From NCBI RefSeq assembly GCF_036347135.1, contig NZ_CP108938.1, positions 6,634,001-6,698,000 on the forward strand: a DNA stretch of 64,000 nt. Reading direction: 5' to 3'. This DNA is from Streptomyces sp. NBC_00775 (GTDB lineage: Bacteria > Actinomycetota > Actinomycetes > Streptomycetales > Streptomycetaceae). A model generated the notes under the pieces. It was given only the letters and a program-made list of their open reading frames with translations, did not search any database and was not told the DNA's origin. Shown here piece by piece: positions 16,604 through 25,459 of this stretch. The position numbers were made by a program, and so were the translations under genes. The number at the start of each line of letters is the position of its first letter. Position 1 is the first letter of the stretch.

Positions 16604-18835
16604 CTACAGGTTCCGGACGATGCCGTTGTACTTCTCGAAGATCTGGTACAACGCCATACGCTTGGTCGCGTGCTCCTCCGCTTCGGTTCCCCAGCCCTGG
16701 TAGCGGCGCAGGACCTGGAAGATCTCCGACTCGGTGTAGTCCAGGCGCATGGAGCGCAGCGTGGTCTCGCCGGCGGGCGGGTTGCTGCCGCCGGGCTTGC
16801 CCTCCGCGTCCCACAGGTGGATCAGGGACACGGTCTGGAGGGCGTACGCGTTGTCCTTGTTGACCTTCTGCCACATCGTCCAGATGTCGGCGTCCTTGGC
16901 GGGGTCGAGGATGGTGCCGGAGACGTACCCCTTGTTGATGCAGTGGTTCCAGGCGCGGATGCCGACCTCGCCGCTGATCTGCGCGATGCCCGTGGACGAG
17001 TCGCGCTTCGGGGTCATGCCGCCGCCGACGCCCGTGTGGTAGTAGACGACGGCGGCGTCCACGGCCTGGTCGATGATGTCGTAGTGGCGCATCTCCCAGT
17101 ACGCGGACGTCTGGATCAGCGCCTTGCGCATGTTGTAGCGGTTGGACTGCGCGGTGACCACGTCGTCGTGGGCGAGGACGGTCTCGAAGCACTGGGTGTG
17201 GGTGAAGATGCGGTTGCCGCCGTCGTTCGGGAAGCCGATCGACTGCATGTACTTGCCGATGTCGTCGTGCAGCGCGTTCAGGTAGCCGCCCAGGAAGCGG
17301 ACGTCCGGAAGGACACCGCGCGGCTTGTTGAACGAGCTCTCGCCGATGTCGCGGCCGGAGGCGATGTTGTTGTCGATCTCGACCTTCCCGTCGCCGGAGC
17401 CGACGGTGCGCGTGACGATCTGGTCGTAGGCCCAGTCGCCCGGCAGCGGGTAGCCGTAGTTCCCGGAGAAGCCGGAGGACATGTCGGAGACGAACGAGGC
17501 CGTGGAGTGGCCGGCCTCGGCGACCCGCGTACAGACGTTGCGCGGACCGTACACACCGACCTTGAACGGGTTCCCGGCGTCCGCCATCGAGTCCTCGATG
17601 CCCTTGAAGTGGGGCAGGACGTTCGACGTGACGTCGGCGTCGAGGGCGTCGAAGTCGACGGCGAAGAAGATACGGGCGCCCGGCTTGAACCCGTGGTCCA
17701 GCGCCGCGTTGGCGGCGGCGTAGCCGGCGGCCCGCCCGGCCGCGTAGGTGAAGCCGGAGGCGTCGCGGCCGAAGGTCTGGTAGATCGGGTAGCAGCGCAG
17801 GCCGCTGTCGGCGATCGTCTGGAGTTCGCCCGGCTGGATGGCCTTCTCGGGCAGTGAGGTCGTGCTCGGGTTGGTGAGATAGCGGCCGACGTACTTGACG
17901 CCGTCCGCCTTCAGGGCCGCCGCGCGCGCCGGGGTGATCTTCGTGACGCCGTCGCACGCCTCGCCCTTGCGGTCCTGGTCGCCGTACGAGACGAGGAGCG
18001 AGGCCCAGGTCTGGAAGTCGCCGCTGCCGTTCGCCGGGAGCTTGGCGAACGACTGGAACGTCCTGACCGCGTCGGCCAGGGAGGCGGTGAAACTGGAGGA
18101 GAAGGAGACCGGCCGCAGGTTGAGGATCATCGCCGCGGAGAAGAGGGAGACCCATGTGCCCGACGAACCGGTCGAGACGGTGTGCGACTTGAGGCCGGAC
18201 TTCGTGCCGGGACCGAAGACGCCGTTCGCCGTGCCGTCGGCCATGCCCAGCTCGTACTGGATGGCGTACAGCATGGACTTGGACACGTCACGGGAGTTGT
18301 GGCCGTCGCACGGGATGATGAAGAAGTCCGCGCGGTTGACGTAACGGCCGTTCAGCCAGCGCTGCACACTGCGGATGCCGTCGGAACCGGAGTTGACGGT
18401 CACATAGGCGTCCATGTTCAGCAGGCCCTTGAAGACCTTGGGTATCAGGTCGCCGCCGGGGAACAGGCCGTCCACGCCCATGTCCGTCTTCAGCTTCGCC
18501 ACCGAGGACTCGACGCGGGAGTTGTACTTCCCGTCGATGTCACCGCCGTCGTAGCCCTTGCAGTACAGGGCGGACTGGATGATGCGGGCGAAGTTCGCCG
18601 AGGGGGTCGTCGAGGCGTTCAGCTTCGGGAACTTCGAGGCGAGCGTCGACAGGGTGGTGGGGCCGAACGTGTCCGACAGCGTCGGGACACCGAGTTCGTA
18701 CTGGAGCGCGCGGGTCAGCGCGTACATCGTCGGCCAGCCGGTCTGGCCGTTCTCGTCCAGCGCGGGGATGCCGAGCATGTTGGGGTAGGTGCGGTTGACG
18801 AACTGCTGAGCTCTCCGGACCATCTCGTCGGCCAT
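16604..18835 (-). CDS. DUF1906 (Rv2525c-like) glycoside-hydrolase-like protein
   Basis: The ATG at 18835 follows AAGGAGAA. The 743-residue protein has two peptidoglycan-binding-like helical regions (about 5-140 and 145-285), then a DUF1906 TIM-barrel of the Rv2525c class (about 295-500: ADGVKYVGRYLTN, ARIFFAVDFDALDADV, VGVYGPRNVC, YDQIVTRTVG), then a 240-residue C-terminal helical domain with YYHTGVGGGMTPKRD. DUF1906 proteins are related to peptidoglycan muramidases but their activity is not settled. No signal peptide is visible, odd for a wall enzyme, so export may use another route or it acts inside. Confidence 0.82.
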   Translation of the reverse strand: MADEMVRRAQQFVNRTYPNMLGIPALDENGQTGWPTMYALTRALQYELGVPTLSDTFGPTTLSTLASKFPKLNASTTPSANFARIIQSALYCKGYDGGDIDGKYNSRVESSVAKLKTDMGVDGLFPGGDLIPKVFKGLLNMDAYVTVNSGSDGIRSVQRWLNGRYVNRADFFIIPCDGHNSRDVSKSMLYAIQYELGMADGTANGVFGPGTKSGLKSHTVSTGSSGTWVSLFSAAMILNLRPVSFSSSFTASLADAVRTFQSFAKLPANGSGDFQTWASLLVSYGDQDRKGEACDGVTKITPARAAALKADGVKYVGRYLTNPSTTSLPEKAIQPGELQTIADSGLRCYPIYQTFGRDASGFTYAAGRAAGYAAANAALDHGFKPGARIFFAVDFDALDADVTSNVLPHFKGIEDSMADAGNPFKVGVYGPRNVCTRVAEAGHSTASFVSDMSSGFSGNYGYPLPGDWAYDQIVTRTVGSGDGKVEIDNNIASGRDIGESSFNKPRGVLPDVRFLGGYLNALHDDIGKYMQSIGFPNDGGNRIFTHTQCFETVLAHDDVVTAQSNRYNMRKALIQTSAYWEMRHYDIIDQAVDAAVVYYHTGVGGGMTPKRDSSTGIAQISGEVGIRAWNHCINKGYVSGTILDPAKDADIWTMWQKVNKDNAYALQTVSLIHLWDAEGKPGGSNPPAGETTLRSMRLDYTESEIFQVLRRYQGWGTEAEEHATKRMALYQIFEKYNGIVRNL

Positions 18836-19546
18836 GGGGCGCGGGTTCTCCTTCGGCTTCGGCTTCGGCTTCGGGTGTCGCGTACGGCGAGGCAGGGCAT
18901 GGCAGGGCAATGCAATGCAGGACAGCGCGCGGCGGCGCTCCGGACACGTGGGCGTTCCGGTCCGCTGAGAAGGTGTTGCGGCGGGAGTGGTAAGACGGCC
19001 GATCAGACGCGTGCGGCGCGTGGGGCACGTACGGCGCGTGGGGCACGTACGACGTGTACGGCGCGTGAGGCTCGTACAACAGGTGAGGCACACGTGACGT
19101 GTGCGGTGCGTGAGGCGCGATCCCCCGTGAACATGGTTCCCCCAGGTGTTGGTCAGCGCGTCCTGGAGGCCTGGTCAGGGCCGCCCGGCACGGCGATCAC
19201 CATAGGCATGCGGGCGGAGCGCCGGGCAAGAGCGCTGCGGGGCGTGGCCGGATCGCGACGGCGGGGACGCGAGGCCGTCCGAGAGGCGGGGCGGGAGAGT
19301 GGATGCGCCCGGGATCTGTGCGTTTGCTGTGAACCGGAGGGGTGATGGTGGTCTCGTCCAACGCCTCGTCCCCCGCAGGGAATTGGCTTGGTCCCGCCGT
19401 TCCCGTCAAGGCTGGGTCAAGGCCCGGTAAACCAGGTTGCCCTTCCGTTCTGCGGAGGCGAGGGCGCGTGAAAGGCTGGTTCCGTTGCGTAAGTGAACGG
19501 GTGGGTCCGGTGGGTCCGGTTGGCCCGGTGGGGAGTTGGGGGCTGC
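18836..19546. other. 711-bp non-coding region between divergent genes
   Basis: No convincing ORF on either strand: candidate frames are Arg/Pro rich and only extend neighbouring genes. It holds a GGCTTC-rich stretch directly upstream of the DUF1906 start, an 18-bp tandem repeat with degenerate copies (19015-19120), and presumably the divergent promoters. Confidence 0.6.
19015..19050. repeat. 18-bp tandem repeat, two perfect copies
   Basis: GGCGCGTGGGGCACGTAC occurs twice head to tail (19015-19032 and 19033-19050) and is followed by degenerate copies such as GGCGCGTGAGGCTCGTAC. The CACGTAC core recurs. It may be slippage or a cluster of protein sites upstream of the DUF1906 operon. Confidence 0.8.
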
Positions 19547-20575
19547 ATGAGTAAGCGGCAGATCCGGAAGATGTTCCAGTTGATGGCCGCGGGGGAGGCG
19601 GTCCAGCTGACGAGCCCCATGGCCTCGGTGAAGAAACTGGCCCGACTCGCCTTCATCGCCCAGCAGTTCGGGTACGAGTACGCGGACGTACGGCAGGGCA
19701 GCGGGCGCAACAACGCGCTCACGATGCTCATCGTGCCCGACCCCAGTCCGCAGGCGCAGACGCGGGCCGCGCAGAACTGGGCGCAGTATCCGAAGGCCGG
19801 CGACGGAGAGTCGTTGCCGCCCGTCGTCCCCGACGCGCTGGAGCTGCTCAAGGCCCGCATCAACTTCGACCTGACCGGCAAGAACGCCGAGAAGCGGATG
19901 GGATACGGGGCGGTCGGCTTCACCGTCGCGTGCGTGATCCTCGCGGTCCGGACCGGCGGGGATACCATCGCCTTCACTGTGGCGGGCATCGTGTGGGCGG
20001 TGCTGATGGCCGTCCTCGGCATCGGCTTCGTCGTCACCCGCAAGCGCAACGCCAAGTTCGCGGCCCGCTTGCAGGCCGCCGGGTTCGCGCCCCTGACGGA
20101 GGAGGGCGGGCGGGTGCGGTATCTGCCGCCGACGGCTTACGCGGCGCAGGCGGCGGGCCCCTACACGTCGTACGCTCCGCAGAACCCCGGTCCATACGCT
20201 CCGCAGACCCCCGGCCCGTATGGTCAGCAGGTCCCCGGTCCTTACGCGGCGCAGGCCCCCGCTCCGTACGGTCAGCAGGCCCCCGGTCCTTACACCCCGC
20301 AGACCCCCGCTCCGTACGGTCAGCAGGTCCCCGGTCCTTACGCTCCGCAGGCGCCCGGTCCTTACACTCCGCAGGCCCCCGGCCCGTACGGTCAGCAGCA
20401 GCCCGGCACGCCGTACCCCGGCCAGCAGGTTCCCGGGCAGCAGACCCCGGGTCAGCAGACCCCGGGGCAGCAGACCCCCGGCCCCTACACCGCCCCGCCC
20501 GGCGCCGTACCCCCGCAGCCCCACCCCTACGGCGGTCAGCCCCAGCCCCCCACCGGGCAGCCCCCGCAGCAGTGA
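19547..20575 (+). CDS. membrane protein with Pro/Gln/Gly-repeat C-terminus
   Basis: The ATG at 19547 (MSKRQIRKMFQLMAAGEAVQ) is a recognisable conserved actinobacterial start. Residues 1-110 are soluble, two membrane segments follow (about 120-140 and 145-165), then a linker, and from about residue 200 a low-complexity tail of units such as PGPYTPQTPAPYGQQV repeated about ten times. Such tails are typical of Streptomyces membrane proteins and are probably disordered. Function unknown. Confidence 0.8.
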   Translation: MSKRQIRKMFQLMAAGEAVQLTSPMASVKKLARLAFIAQQFGYEYADVRQGSGRNNALTMLIVPDPSPQAQTRAAQNWAQYPKAGDGESLPPVVPDALELLKARINFDLTGKNAEKRMGYGAVGFTVACVILAVRTGGDTIAFTVAGIVWAVLMAVLGIGFVVTRKRNAKFAARLQAAGFAPLTEEGGRVRYLPPTAYAAQAAGPYTSYAPQNPGPYAPQTPGPYGQQVPGPYAAQAPAPYGQQAPGPYTPQTPAPYGQQVPGPYAPQAPGPYTPQAPGPYGQQQPGTPYPGQQVPGQQTPGQQTPGQQTPGPYTAPPGAVPPQPHPYGGQPQPPTGQPPQQ

Positions 20576-20729
20576 GCCGCCGCGCCCTCACCGTCGCCCC
20601 CGCCGCCGAGTGAGAGCAACGTTCCCTTCCGGTCACCCACAGCCACAGGGCCGAAACGCGTCCTCCCTACCTTCGGTTGTCATCCCCAGGAAAGACACGC
20701 GCACCGCACCGGAGCCCCGTGGAGGCGTC

Positions 20730-22112
20730 ATGACAGCCCCTAGTACAGCCCCCGCACCAAGCAGGGGAGGCCGTTGGATCGAGGAGTGGGATCCCGAGGA
20801 CGAGGCCTTCTGGCAGGAGAAGGGGGAGAAGGTCGCCCGGCGGAATCTGCTCTTCTCCGTACTCTCCGAGCACATCGGGTTCTCGATCTGGACCATGTGG
20901 TCGGTGATGGTCCTGTTCATGGGGCCCGAGTACGGGCTCACCCCGGCCGACAAGTTCCTGCTCACGTCCATGGTGACGCTCGTCGGAGCGGTCGTGCGGG
21001 TGCCCTACACCTTCGCTGTCGCGATCTTCGGCGGCCGGAACTGGACCATCGTGTCGGCGGCCCTGCTGCTCGTGCCGAGCGTCGCCGCGTTCGTGGTGAT
21101 GGAGCCGGGCACCTCGTTCAACACCTTCCTGGTCGTCGGTCTGCTGGCCGGCATCGGCGGTGGCAACTTCGCCTCCTCCATGACCAACATCAACGCCTTC
21201 TTCCCGCTCAAGAAGAAGGGCTGGGCGCTTGGCCTCAACGCGGGCGGCGGCAACATCGGCGTACCCGTCATCCAGCTCGTGGCGCTCGCCATCATCGGGG
21301 CGAGCGGCGGGCCGCGGGTGCTGCTCGGGATCTACATCCCGCTCATCCTGGTGGCCGCCGTGCTCGCCGCCCTCTTCATGGACAACATCTCCTCCGTGAA
21401 GAACGACACCGGTGCCGCCAAGGACGCGGCGAAGGACGCGCACACCTGGATCATGTCCTTCCTCTACATCGGGACGTTCGGCTCCTTCATCGGCTACGCC
21501 TTCGCCTTCGGGCAGGTCCTTCAGGTGCAGTTCGGGCGTACGCCGCTGCAGTCCGCCTACCTCACCTTCATCGGCCCGCTGCTCGGCTCGCTGATCCGGC
21601 CCGTCGGCGGCTGGCTCGCCGACCGGTACGGCGGCGCCAGGATCACGCTCTGGAACTTCGTCGCCATGGCCGCGGCGACCGGTGTCCTGGTCGAAGCCAG
21701 CATGCAGAAGTCGCTGCCGCTGTTCGTCAGCGTGTTCGTGGTGCTCTTCGTGCTCAGCGGGCTCGGCAATGGATCGACGTACAAGATGATCCCCGGGATC
21801 TTCCAGGCGAAGGCCGTCGCCAAGGGGCTGAGCGGCGAGGAAGCGGCCTCGTACGGGCGCCGGCTCTCCGGTGCCTCCATGGGGCTCATCGGCGCGGTGG
21901 GCGCGCTCGGCGGCGTGGGTATCAACCTCGCCTTCCGGCAGTCGTTCCTCAGCTCCGGCTCCGGCACCGGCGCGTTCGTCACCTTCCTCGCCTTCTATGC
22001 GGCCTGCTTCGTGGTCACCTGGGCCGTATACCTTCGCCGCCCGGCCGCCGCCGAGGCCCCGGCCACGGCCTCCACCGAGACGAAGGCCCAGCTCAGCTAC
22101 GCCGAAGTGTGA
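20730..22112 (+). CDS. narK: NarK-type nitrate/nitrite transporter (MFS)
   Basis: The ATG at 20730 has GGAGG at 20721-20725. The 460-residue protein has 12 membrane segments and the nitrate-porter motifs of the NNP family: GIGGGNFASSMTNINAFFPL and the second Gly-rich motif LNAGGGNIGVPVIQL. It imports nitrate or exports nitrite. Next downstream is nnaR, a regulator of nitrate/nitrite assimilation, which supports the assignment. A 12-bp hairpin terminator separates the two genes. Confidence 0.92.
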   Translation: MTAPSTAPAPSRGGRWIEEWDPEDEAFWQEKGEKVARRNLLFSVLSEHIGFSIWTMWSVMVLFMGPEYGLTPADKFLLTSMVTLVGAVVRVPYTFAVAIFGGRNWTIVSAALLLVPSVAAFVVMEPGTSFNTFLVVGLLAGIGGGNFASSMTNINAFFPLKKKGWALGLNAGGGNIGVPVIQLVALAIIGASGGPRVLLGIYIPLILVAAVLAALFMDNISSVKNDTGAAKDAAKDAHTWIMSFLYIGTFGSFIGYAFAFGQVLQVQFGRTPLQSAYLTFIGPLLGSLIRPVGGWLADRYGGARITLWNFVAMAAATGVLVEASMQKSLPLFVSVFVVLFVLSGLGNGSTYKMIPGIFQAKAVAKGLSGEEAASYGRRLSGASMGLIGAVGALGGVGINLAFRQSFLSSGSGTGAFVTFLAFYAACFVVTWAVYLRRPAAAEAPATASTETKAQLSYAEV

Positions 22113-22138
22113 CGTAACACGAGCGACATATGACTGAA

Positions 22139-22170
22139 CCGAGCCTGTCACGGTGCGTTGACAGGCTCGG
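22139..22170 (+). terminator. 12-bp hairpin terminator after narK
   Basis: CCGAGCCTGTCA (22139-22150) and TGACAGGCTCGG (22159-22170) form a perfect 12-bp stem with an 8-nt loop, 26 bp after the narK stop. There is no T-tract, as usual in Streptomyces. Confidence 0.85.
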
Positions 22171-22296
22171 CTCGGCCATGAGCGAGCGCCCAAGAGCGCC
22201 GGGCCACAGCAACTGGGACAGCCGACCAGCAGCATCTGGGACAGCAGCACCGCACCACCCCCCGCACGACGACTCGACGAGCGCGAGACGAGAGCC

Positions 22297-23448
22297 ATGT
22301 ACGACGAACAGCAGCGAGCGCAGAACGGTCCCCTGGCCGGATTCACCGTGGGCGTGACCGCCGCGCGCCGGGCCGACGAGCTCGGGGCGCTGCTCCAGCG
22401 GCGCGGCGCCTCCGTCGTGCACGCGCCGGCCCTGCGCATCGTGCCGCTCGCCGACGACAGCGAACTGCTCACCGCCACCAAGGAACTGATCGACCACGCG
22501 CCGGACGTGGTGGTGGCGACCACCGCCATCGGCTTCCGGGGCTGGGTCGAGGCCGCCGACGGCTGGGGGCTCGGCGAGGAACTGCTCGCCCGGCTGCGTG
22601 GGGTCGAACTGCTCGCCCGCGGGCCCAAGGTCAAGGGCGCCATACGGGCCCAGGGGCTGACCGAGGAGTGGTCGCCGTCCTCCGAGTCCATGGCCGAGGT
22701 GCTCGACCGGCTGCTCGACGAGGGCGTCGAGGGGCGCCGTATCGCCATCCAGCTGCACGGCGAGCCGCTGCCCGGGTTCGTGGAGTCGCTGCGGGCCGCG
22801 GGAGCCGAGGTCGTCGGGGTCCCCGTGTACCGGTGGATGCCGCCGGAGGACATCGGTCCCGTCGACCGGCTGCTGGACGCGGCCGTCACCCGCGGCCTGG
22901 ACGCGCTCACCTTCACCAGCGCGCCCGCCGCCGCCTCCCTGCTGTCCAGGGCGGAGGACCGCGGACTGCTCCCGGAACTCCTCGCCGCCCTGCACCACGA
23001 CGTACTGCCCGCCTGTGTCGGCCCGGTCACCGCGCTGCCGTTGCAGGCCCGGGGCATCGACACCGTCCAGCCCGAACGCTTCCGGCTCGGCCCCCTCGTA
23101 CAGCTGCTGTGTCAGGAACTGCCGGGGCGGGCGCGGGCGTTGCCCATCGCCGGGCACCGGGTGGAGATCCGCGGGCATGCCGTGATGGTGGACGGGGCGC
23201 TGCGGCCCGTACCGCCTGCCGGGATGTCGCTGCTGCGGGCCCTGTCGCGGCGGCCCGGCTGGGTGGTGGCCCGCGCCGAGCTGCTGCGCGCGCTGCCCGG
23301 CGCCGGGCGGGACGAGCACGCCGTCGAGACGGCGATGGCCAGGCTGCGTACGGCACTTGGCGCGCCCAAGCTCATCCAGACCGTCGTCAAGCGCGGCTAC
23401 CGGCTGGCGCTCGACCCGGCCGCGGACTCCAAGTACGCGGACGTGTAG
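22297..23448 (+). CDS. nnaR: NnaR: uroporphyrinogen-III-synthase-like regulator with winged helix
   Basis: Residues about 12-255 have the HemD fold (GFTVGVTAARRADELGALL, VVVATTAIGFRGW, ALTFTSAPAAASLL), and residues about 280-375 are an OmpR-type winged helix (SLLRALSRRPGWVVARAELL, HAVETAMARLRTALG, IQTVVKRGYRL). This fusion behind narK is NnaR, shown in S. coelicolor to take part in control of nitrate/nitrite assimilation with GlnR. It is unlikely to be the housekeeping HemD. Its 3' end overlaps the convergent DUF1772 gene by 52 bp. Confidence 0.88.
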   Translation: MYDEQQRAQNGPLAGFTVGVTAARRADELGALLQRRGASVVHAPALRIVPLADDSELLTATKELIDHAPDVVVATTAIGFRGWVEAADGWGLGEELLARLRGVELLARGPKVKGAIRAQGLTEEWSPSSESMAEVLDRLLDEGVEGRRIAIQLHGEPLPGFVESLRAAGAEVVGVPVYRWMPPEDIGPVDRLLDAAVTRGLDALTFTSAPAAASLLSRAEDRGLLPELLAALHHDVLPACVGPVTALPLQARGIDTVQPERFRLGPLVQLLCQELPGRARALPIAGHRVEIRGHAVMVDGALRPVPPAGMSLLRALSRRPGWVVARAELLRALPGAGRDEHAVETAMARLRTALGAPKLIQTVVKRGYRLALDPAADSKYADV

Positions 23449-23954
23449 GACCGTCGGTACAGGAGCAGGGCCCGGGCGAGGCACGCCAGCGCGAGCGTCG
23501 ACAGCAGGGCCCGTACGACGTTCCACGCCACCCAGGTGTCCTCGAACCTCGCGCGTACGGCGGCCGGGTCGGCGATCTTCGCCGGGTCGCCGGCGTTCGC
23601 GAGGTCGTTGTTGAGCGGGATGTTCACGGCGACGGTGAAGAGGAAGACGAGGGCGTACGCGGCGAGGGCGGCGTACACCCACCACCGGAGTGCGCCGGAA
23701 CCGCGCAACTGCCAGGCGGAGAGAGCCGTCAGGACCAGTGCGCCCATGAAGCTCAGGAAGAACACCGGGTTCTGGATCACGTCGTTGATGTTCTGCATGA
23801 CCTCGATGAAGACGCGGTCGTCGCTGCGGGCCAGCGATGGCATGACGTCGCAGGCGAATATGTAGAAGACCCCGGCGATCAGGCCCATCGCGACCGTGGC
23901 CGCGCCCAGTACACCTCCGGCGGTCGTACGCCGCCCCGTGCTGTTGTCTGTCAT
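23397..23954 (-). CDS. DUF1772-like membrane protein
   Basis: A 185-residue protein with four membrane segments. FYIFACDVMPSLAR followed by NINDVIQNPVFFLSFMG and then NIPLNNDLA is the DUF1772/anthrone-oxygenase-like pattern. It runs convergent to nnaR and their coding ends overlap by 52 bp, so their transcripts can form antisense RNA. Function unknown in this family outside polyketide-linked members. Confidence 0.82.
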   Translation of the reverse strand: MTDNSTGRRTTAGGVLGAATVAMGLIAGVFYIFACDVMPSLARSDDRVFIEVMQNINDVIQNPVFFLSFMGALVLTALSAWQLRGSGALRWWVYAALAAYALVFLFTVAVNIPLNNDLANAGDPAKIADPAAVRARFEDTWVAWNVVRALLSTLALACLARALLLYRRSYTSAYLESAAGSSASR

Positions 23955-24117
23955 GTCCCTCAGTCAACCGACGCCGTGGCACGGCTGACATGGCTGAGAC
24001 GCGCGGCCGCATACGCACGCGTCCAGCAGATGAGCGGTACTGAGTCTTCCGGCCGCGCGTGCGGGCATGCACTGTAGGGAGTACGACAGCGGGTAACCCC
24101 AAGGCGGTGACAGGCAC

Positions 24118-24702
24118 ATGGCATCGGGCATGGCCACGGCCTCGTACGAGCTGCGGTTCGACTCCGGGCGGATCTGCCTGGACCTGACCGCGACCACCCA
24201 CCCCGAGGAACGGCTCGACACGGCCGTCCGGCTGCGCGCCTGGATCGCCGCGTCCGGACTCGTGCCCCCGGGCACGGCCCTCGACGCGGACGCCTCCTGG
24301 CTCATGGGCTTCCGGGAACTGCGCGGGCACATCGCGCAGTTGGTACGCGGCGAACTCGACGCACGGCCCGCCGACGCGGCGCTCGCCCGCGTCAACGCGG
24401 TCGCGCTGGGCACCCCGCCCGCCCCCTGGGCCGTACGCGCGGACGACGGTTCGCTGCATCGCCGGCTGCGCACCCCGCCCGGCTGCGCCGAACTGCTCTG
24501 CGTCGTCGCCCGGGACGCCCTCGAACTGCTCACCGATCCGGTGGCGCGGGCGAGTTTGAGGCAGTGCGAGGGGGACAACTGTCCGATCGTCTATCTCGAC
24601 ACATCCCGGGGCCGTCGCCGACGATGGTGTTCCAGTGAGGTGTGCGGCAACCGGGAGCGAGTGGCCCGGCACCGGCGCCGGGCGGCCCTCGCACGCGCCT
24701 GA
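24118..24702 (+). CDS. CGNR zinc-finger (ABATE) transcription factor-like protein
   Basis: Residues about 10-130 form the ABATE domain (RFDSGRICLDLTATTHPEERL); residues about 148-192 carry the zinc finger with QCEGDNC, WCSSEVCGNRERVARHRRR, including the name-giving CGNR motif. These proteins are common stress-linked regulators in actinobacteria. Target genes unknown. Confidence 0.9.
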   Translation: MASGMATASYELRFDSGRICLDLTATTHPEERLDTAVRLRAWIAASGLVPPGTALDADASWLMGFRELRGHIAQLVRGELDARPADAALARVNAVALGTPPAPWAVRADDGSLHRRLRTPPGCAELLCVVARDALELLTDPVARASLRQCEGDNCPIVYLDTSRGRRRRWCSSEVCGNRERVARHRRRAALARA

Positions 24703-24874
24703 CCACACCCGTATGTGATCTTCCAGTAACCCGAGGTGATCAATACACAGCCTTCGCGCCGTCTTCACAACTCCAACAAGAAATATCTGTGAGCTCTTTG
24801 AACACGCGCACGCCCAGGCACGTACCCCGGGATGAGCGACCGACTGGGGGAACCCCCGGACACCGGAGGTAGGC

Positions 24875-25459
24875 GTGCGTAAGGATTCCGCCGTGGCTGA
24901 TGAACGAAGGCCAAGGGCCCGACATCGCATGTCCCAGCAGTCCTCGTCGACCGAACCCGACGAGGAGCTGATGCGTGCCCTGTACAGGGAACACGCGGGG
25001 CCGTTGCTCGCGTACGTCCTGCGGCTGGTCGCGGGGGACCGGCAGCGCGCCGAGGATGTCGTGCAGGAGACGCTCATCCGTGCCTGGAAGAACGCCGGTC
25101 AGCTCAATCGTGCGACCGGTTCGGTACGACCCTGGCTGGTGACGGTCGCCCGGCGCATCGTCATCGACGGCCACCGCAGCCGGCAGGCCCGGCCGCAGGA
25201 GGTGGATCCGTCACCGCTGGAGGTCATCCCCGCGGAGGACGAGATCGATAAGGCGTTGTGGCTGATGACACTGTCGGACGCGCTGGACGACCTGACCCCT
25301 GCTCACAGGGAAGTCCTGGTCGAAACATACTTTAAAGGGCGTACGGTCAATGAGGCGGCCGAGACGCTCGGCATACCCAGCGGCACCGTGCGCTCACGGG
25401 TGTTCTACGCCCTGCGTTCGATGAAGCTGGCGCTGGAGGAGCGGGGGGTGACGGCATGA
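24875..25459 (+). CDS. ECF-family RNA polymerase sigma factor
   Basis: A 194-residue sigma factor with GTG start behind GGAGGT. Region 2 is at about 30-100 (LYREHAGPLLAYVLRLV, AEDVVQETLIRAWKN, VRPWLVTVARR), region 4 at about 130-185 (LTPAHREVLVETYFKG, NEAAETLGIPSGTVRSRVFYAL). The stop overlaps the start of a RskA-type anti-sigma gene (ATGA), the usual stoichiometric coupling. It resembles the SigK/SigL class of mycobacteria. An ATG at 24929 is a possible alternative start. Confidence 0.93.
   Translation: MRKDSAVADERRPRARHRMSQQSSSTEPDEELMRALYREHAGPLLAYVLRLVAGDRQRAEDVVQETLIRAWKNAGQLNRATGSVRPWLVTVARRIVIDGHRSRQARPQEVDPSPLEVIPAEDEIDKALWLMTLSDALDDLTPAHREVLVETYFKGRTVNEAAETLGIPSGTVRSRVFYALRSMKLALEERGVTA

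Noticed and set aside
16670..17857. 395-residue open frame on the plus strand inside the DUF1906 gene
   Set aside because: Val/Asp/Gly/Arg-biased mirror of the real minus-strand gene; no domain and no SD.
19197..19409. 70-residue minus-strand frame in the 711-bp gap
   Set aside because: No SD, Pro/Arg low complexity, no similarity pattern.
20160..20570. Regular repeats that might look like a CRISPR array
   Set aside because: The period follows codons of a Pro-Gln-Gly-Tyr protein tail and there are no conserved palindromic repeats with unique spacers.
20576..20729. GlnR boxes ahead of narK and nnaR
   Set aside because: Expected from S. coelicolor knowledge, and GTCAC/GTAAC and GAAAC pieces exist, but the 6-bp spacing of half-sites is not met in either intergenic region, so I do not call them.
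20667..23063. 798-residue open frame on the minus strand opposite narK and nnaR
   Set aside because: High GC leaves long open frames opposite real genes. The translation is compositionally biased (Gly/Arg/His/Asp) and two well-recognised genes lie on the other strand.
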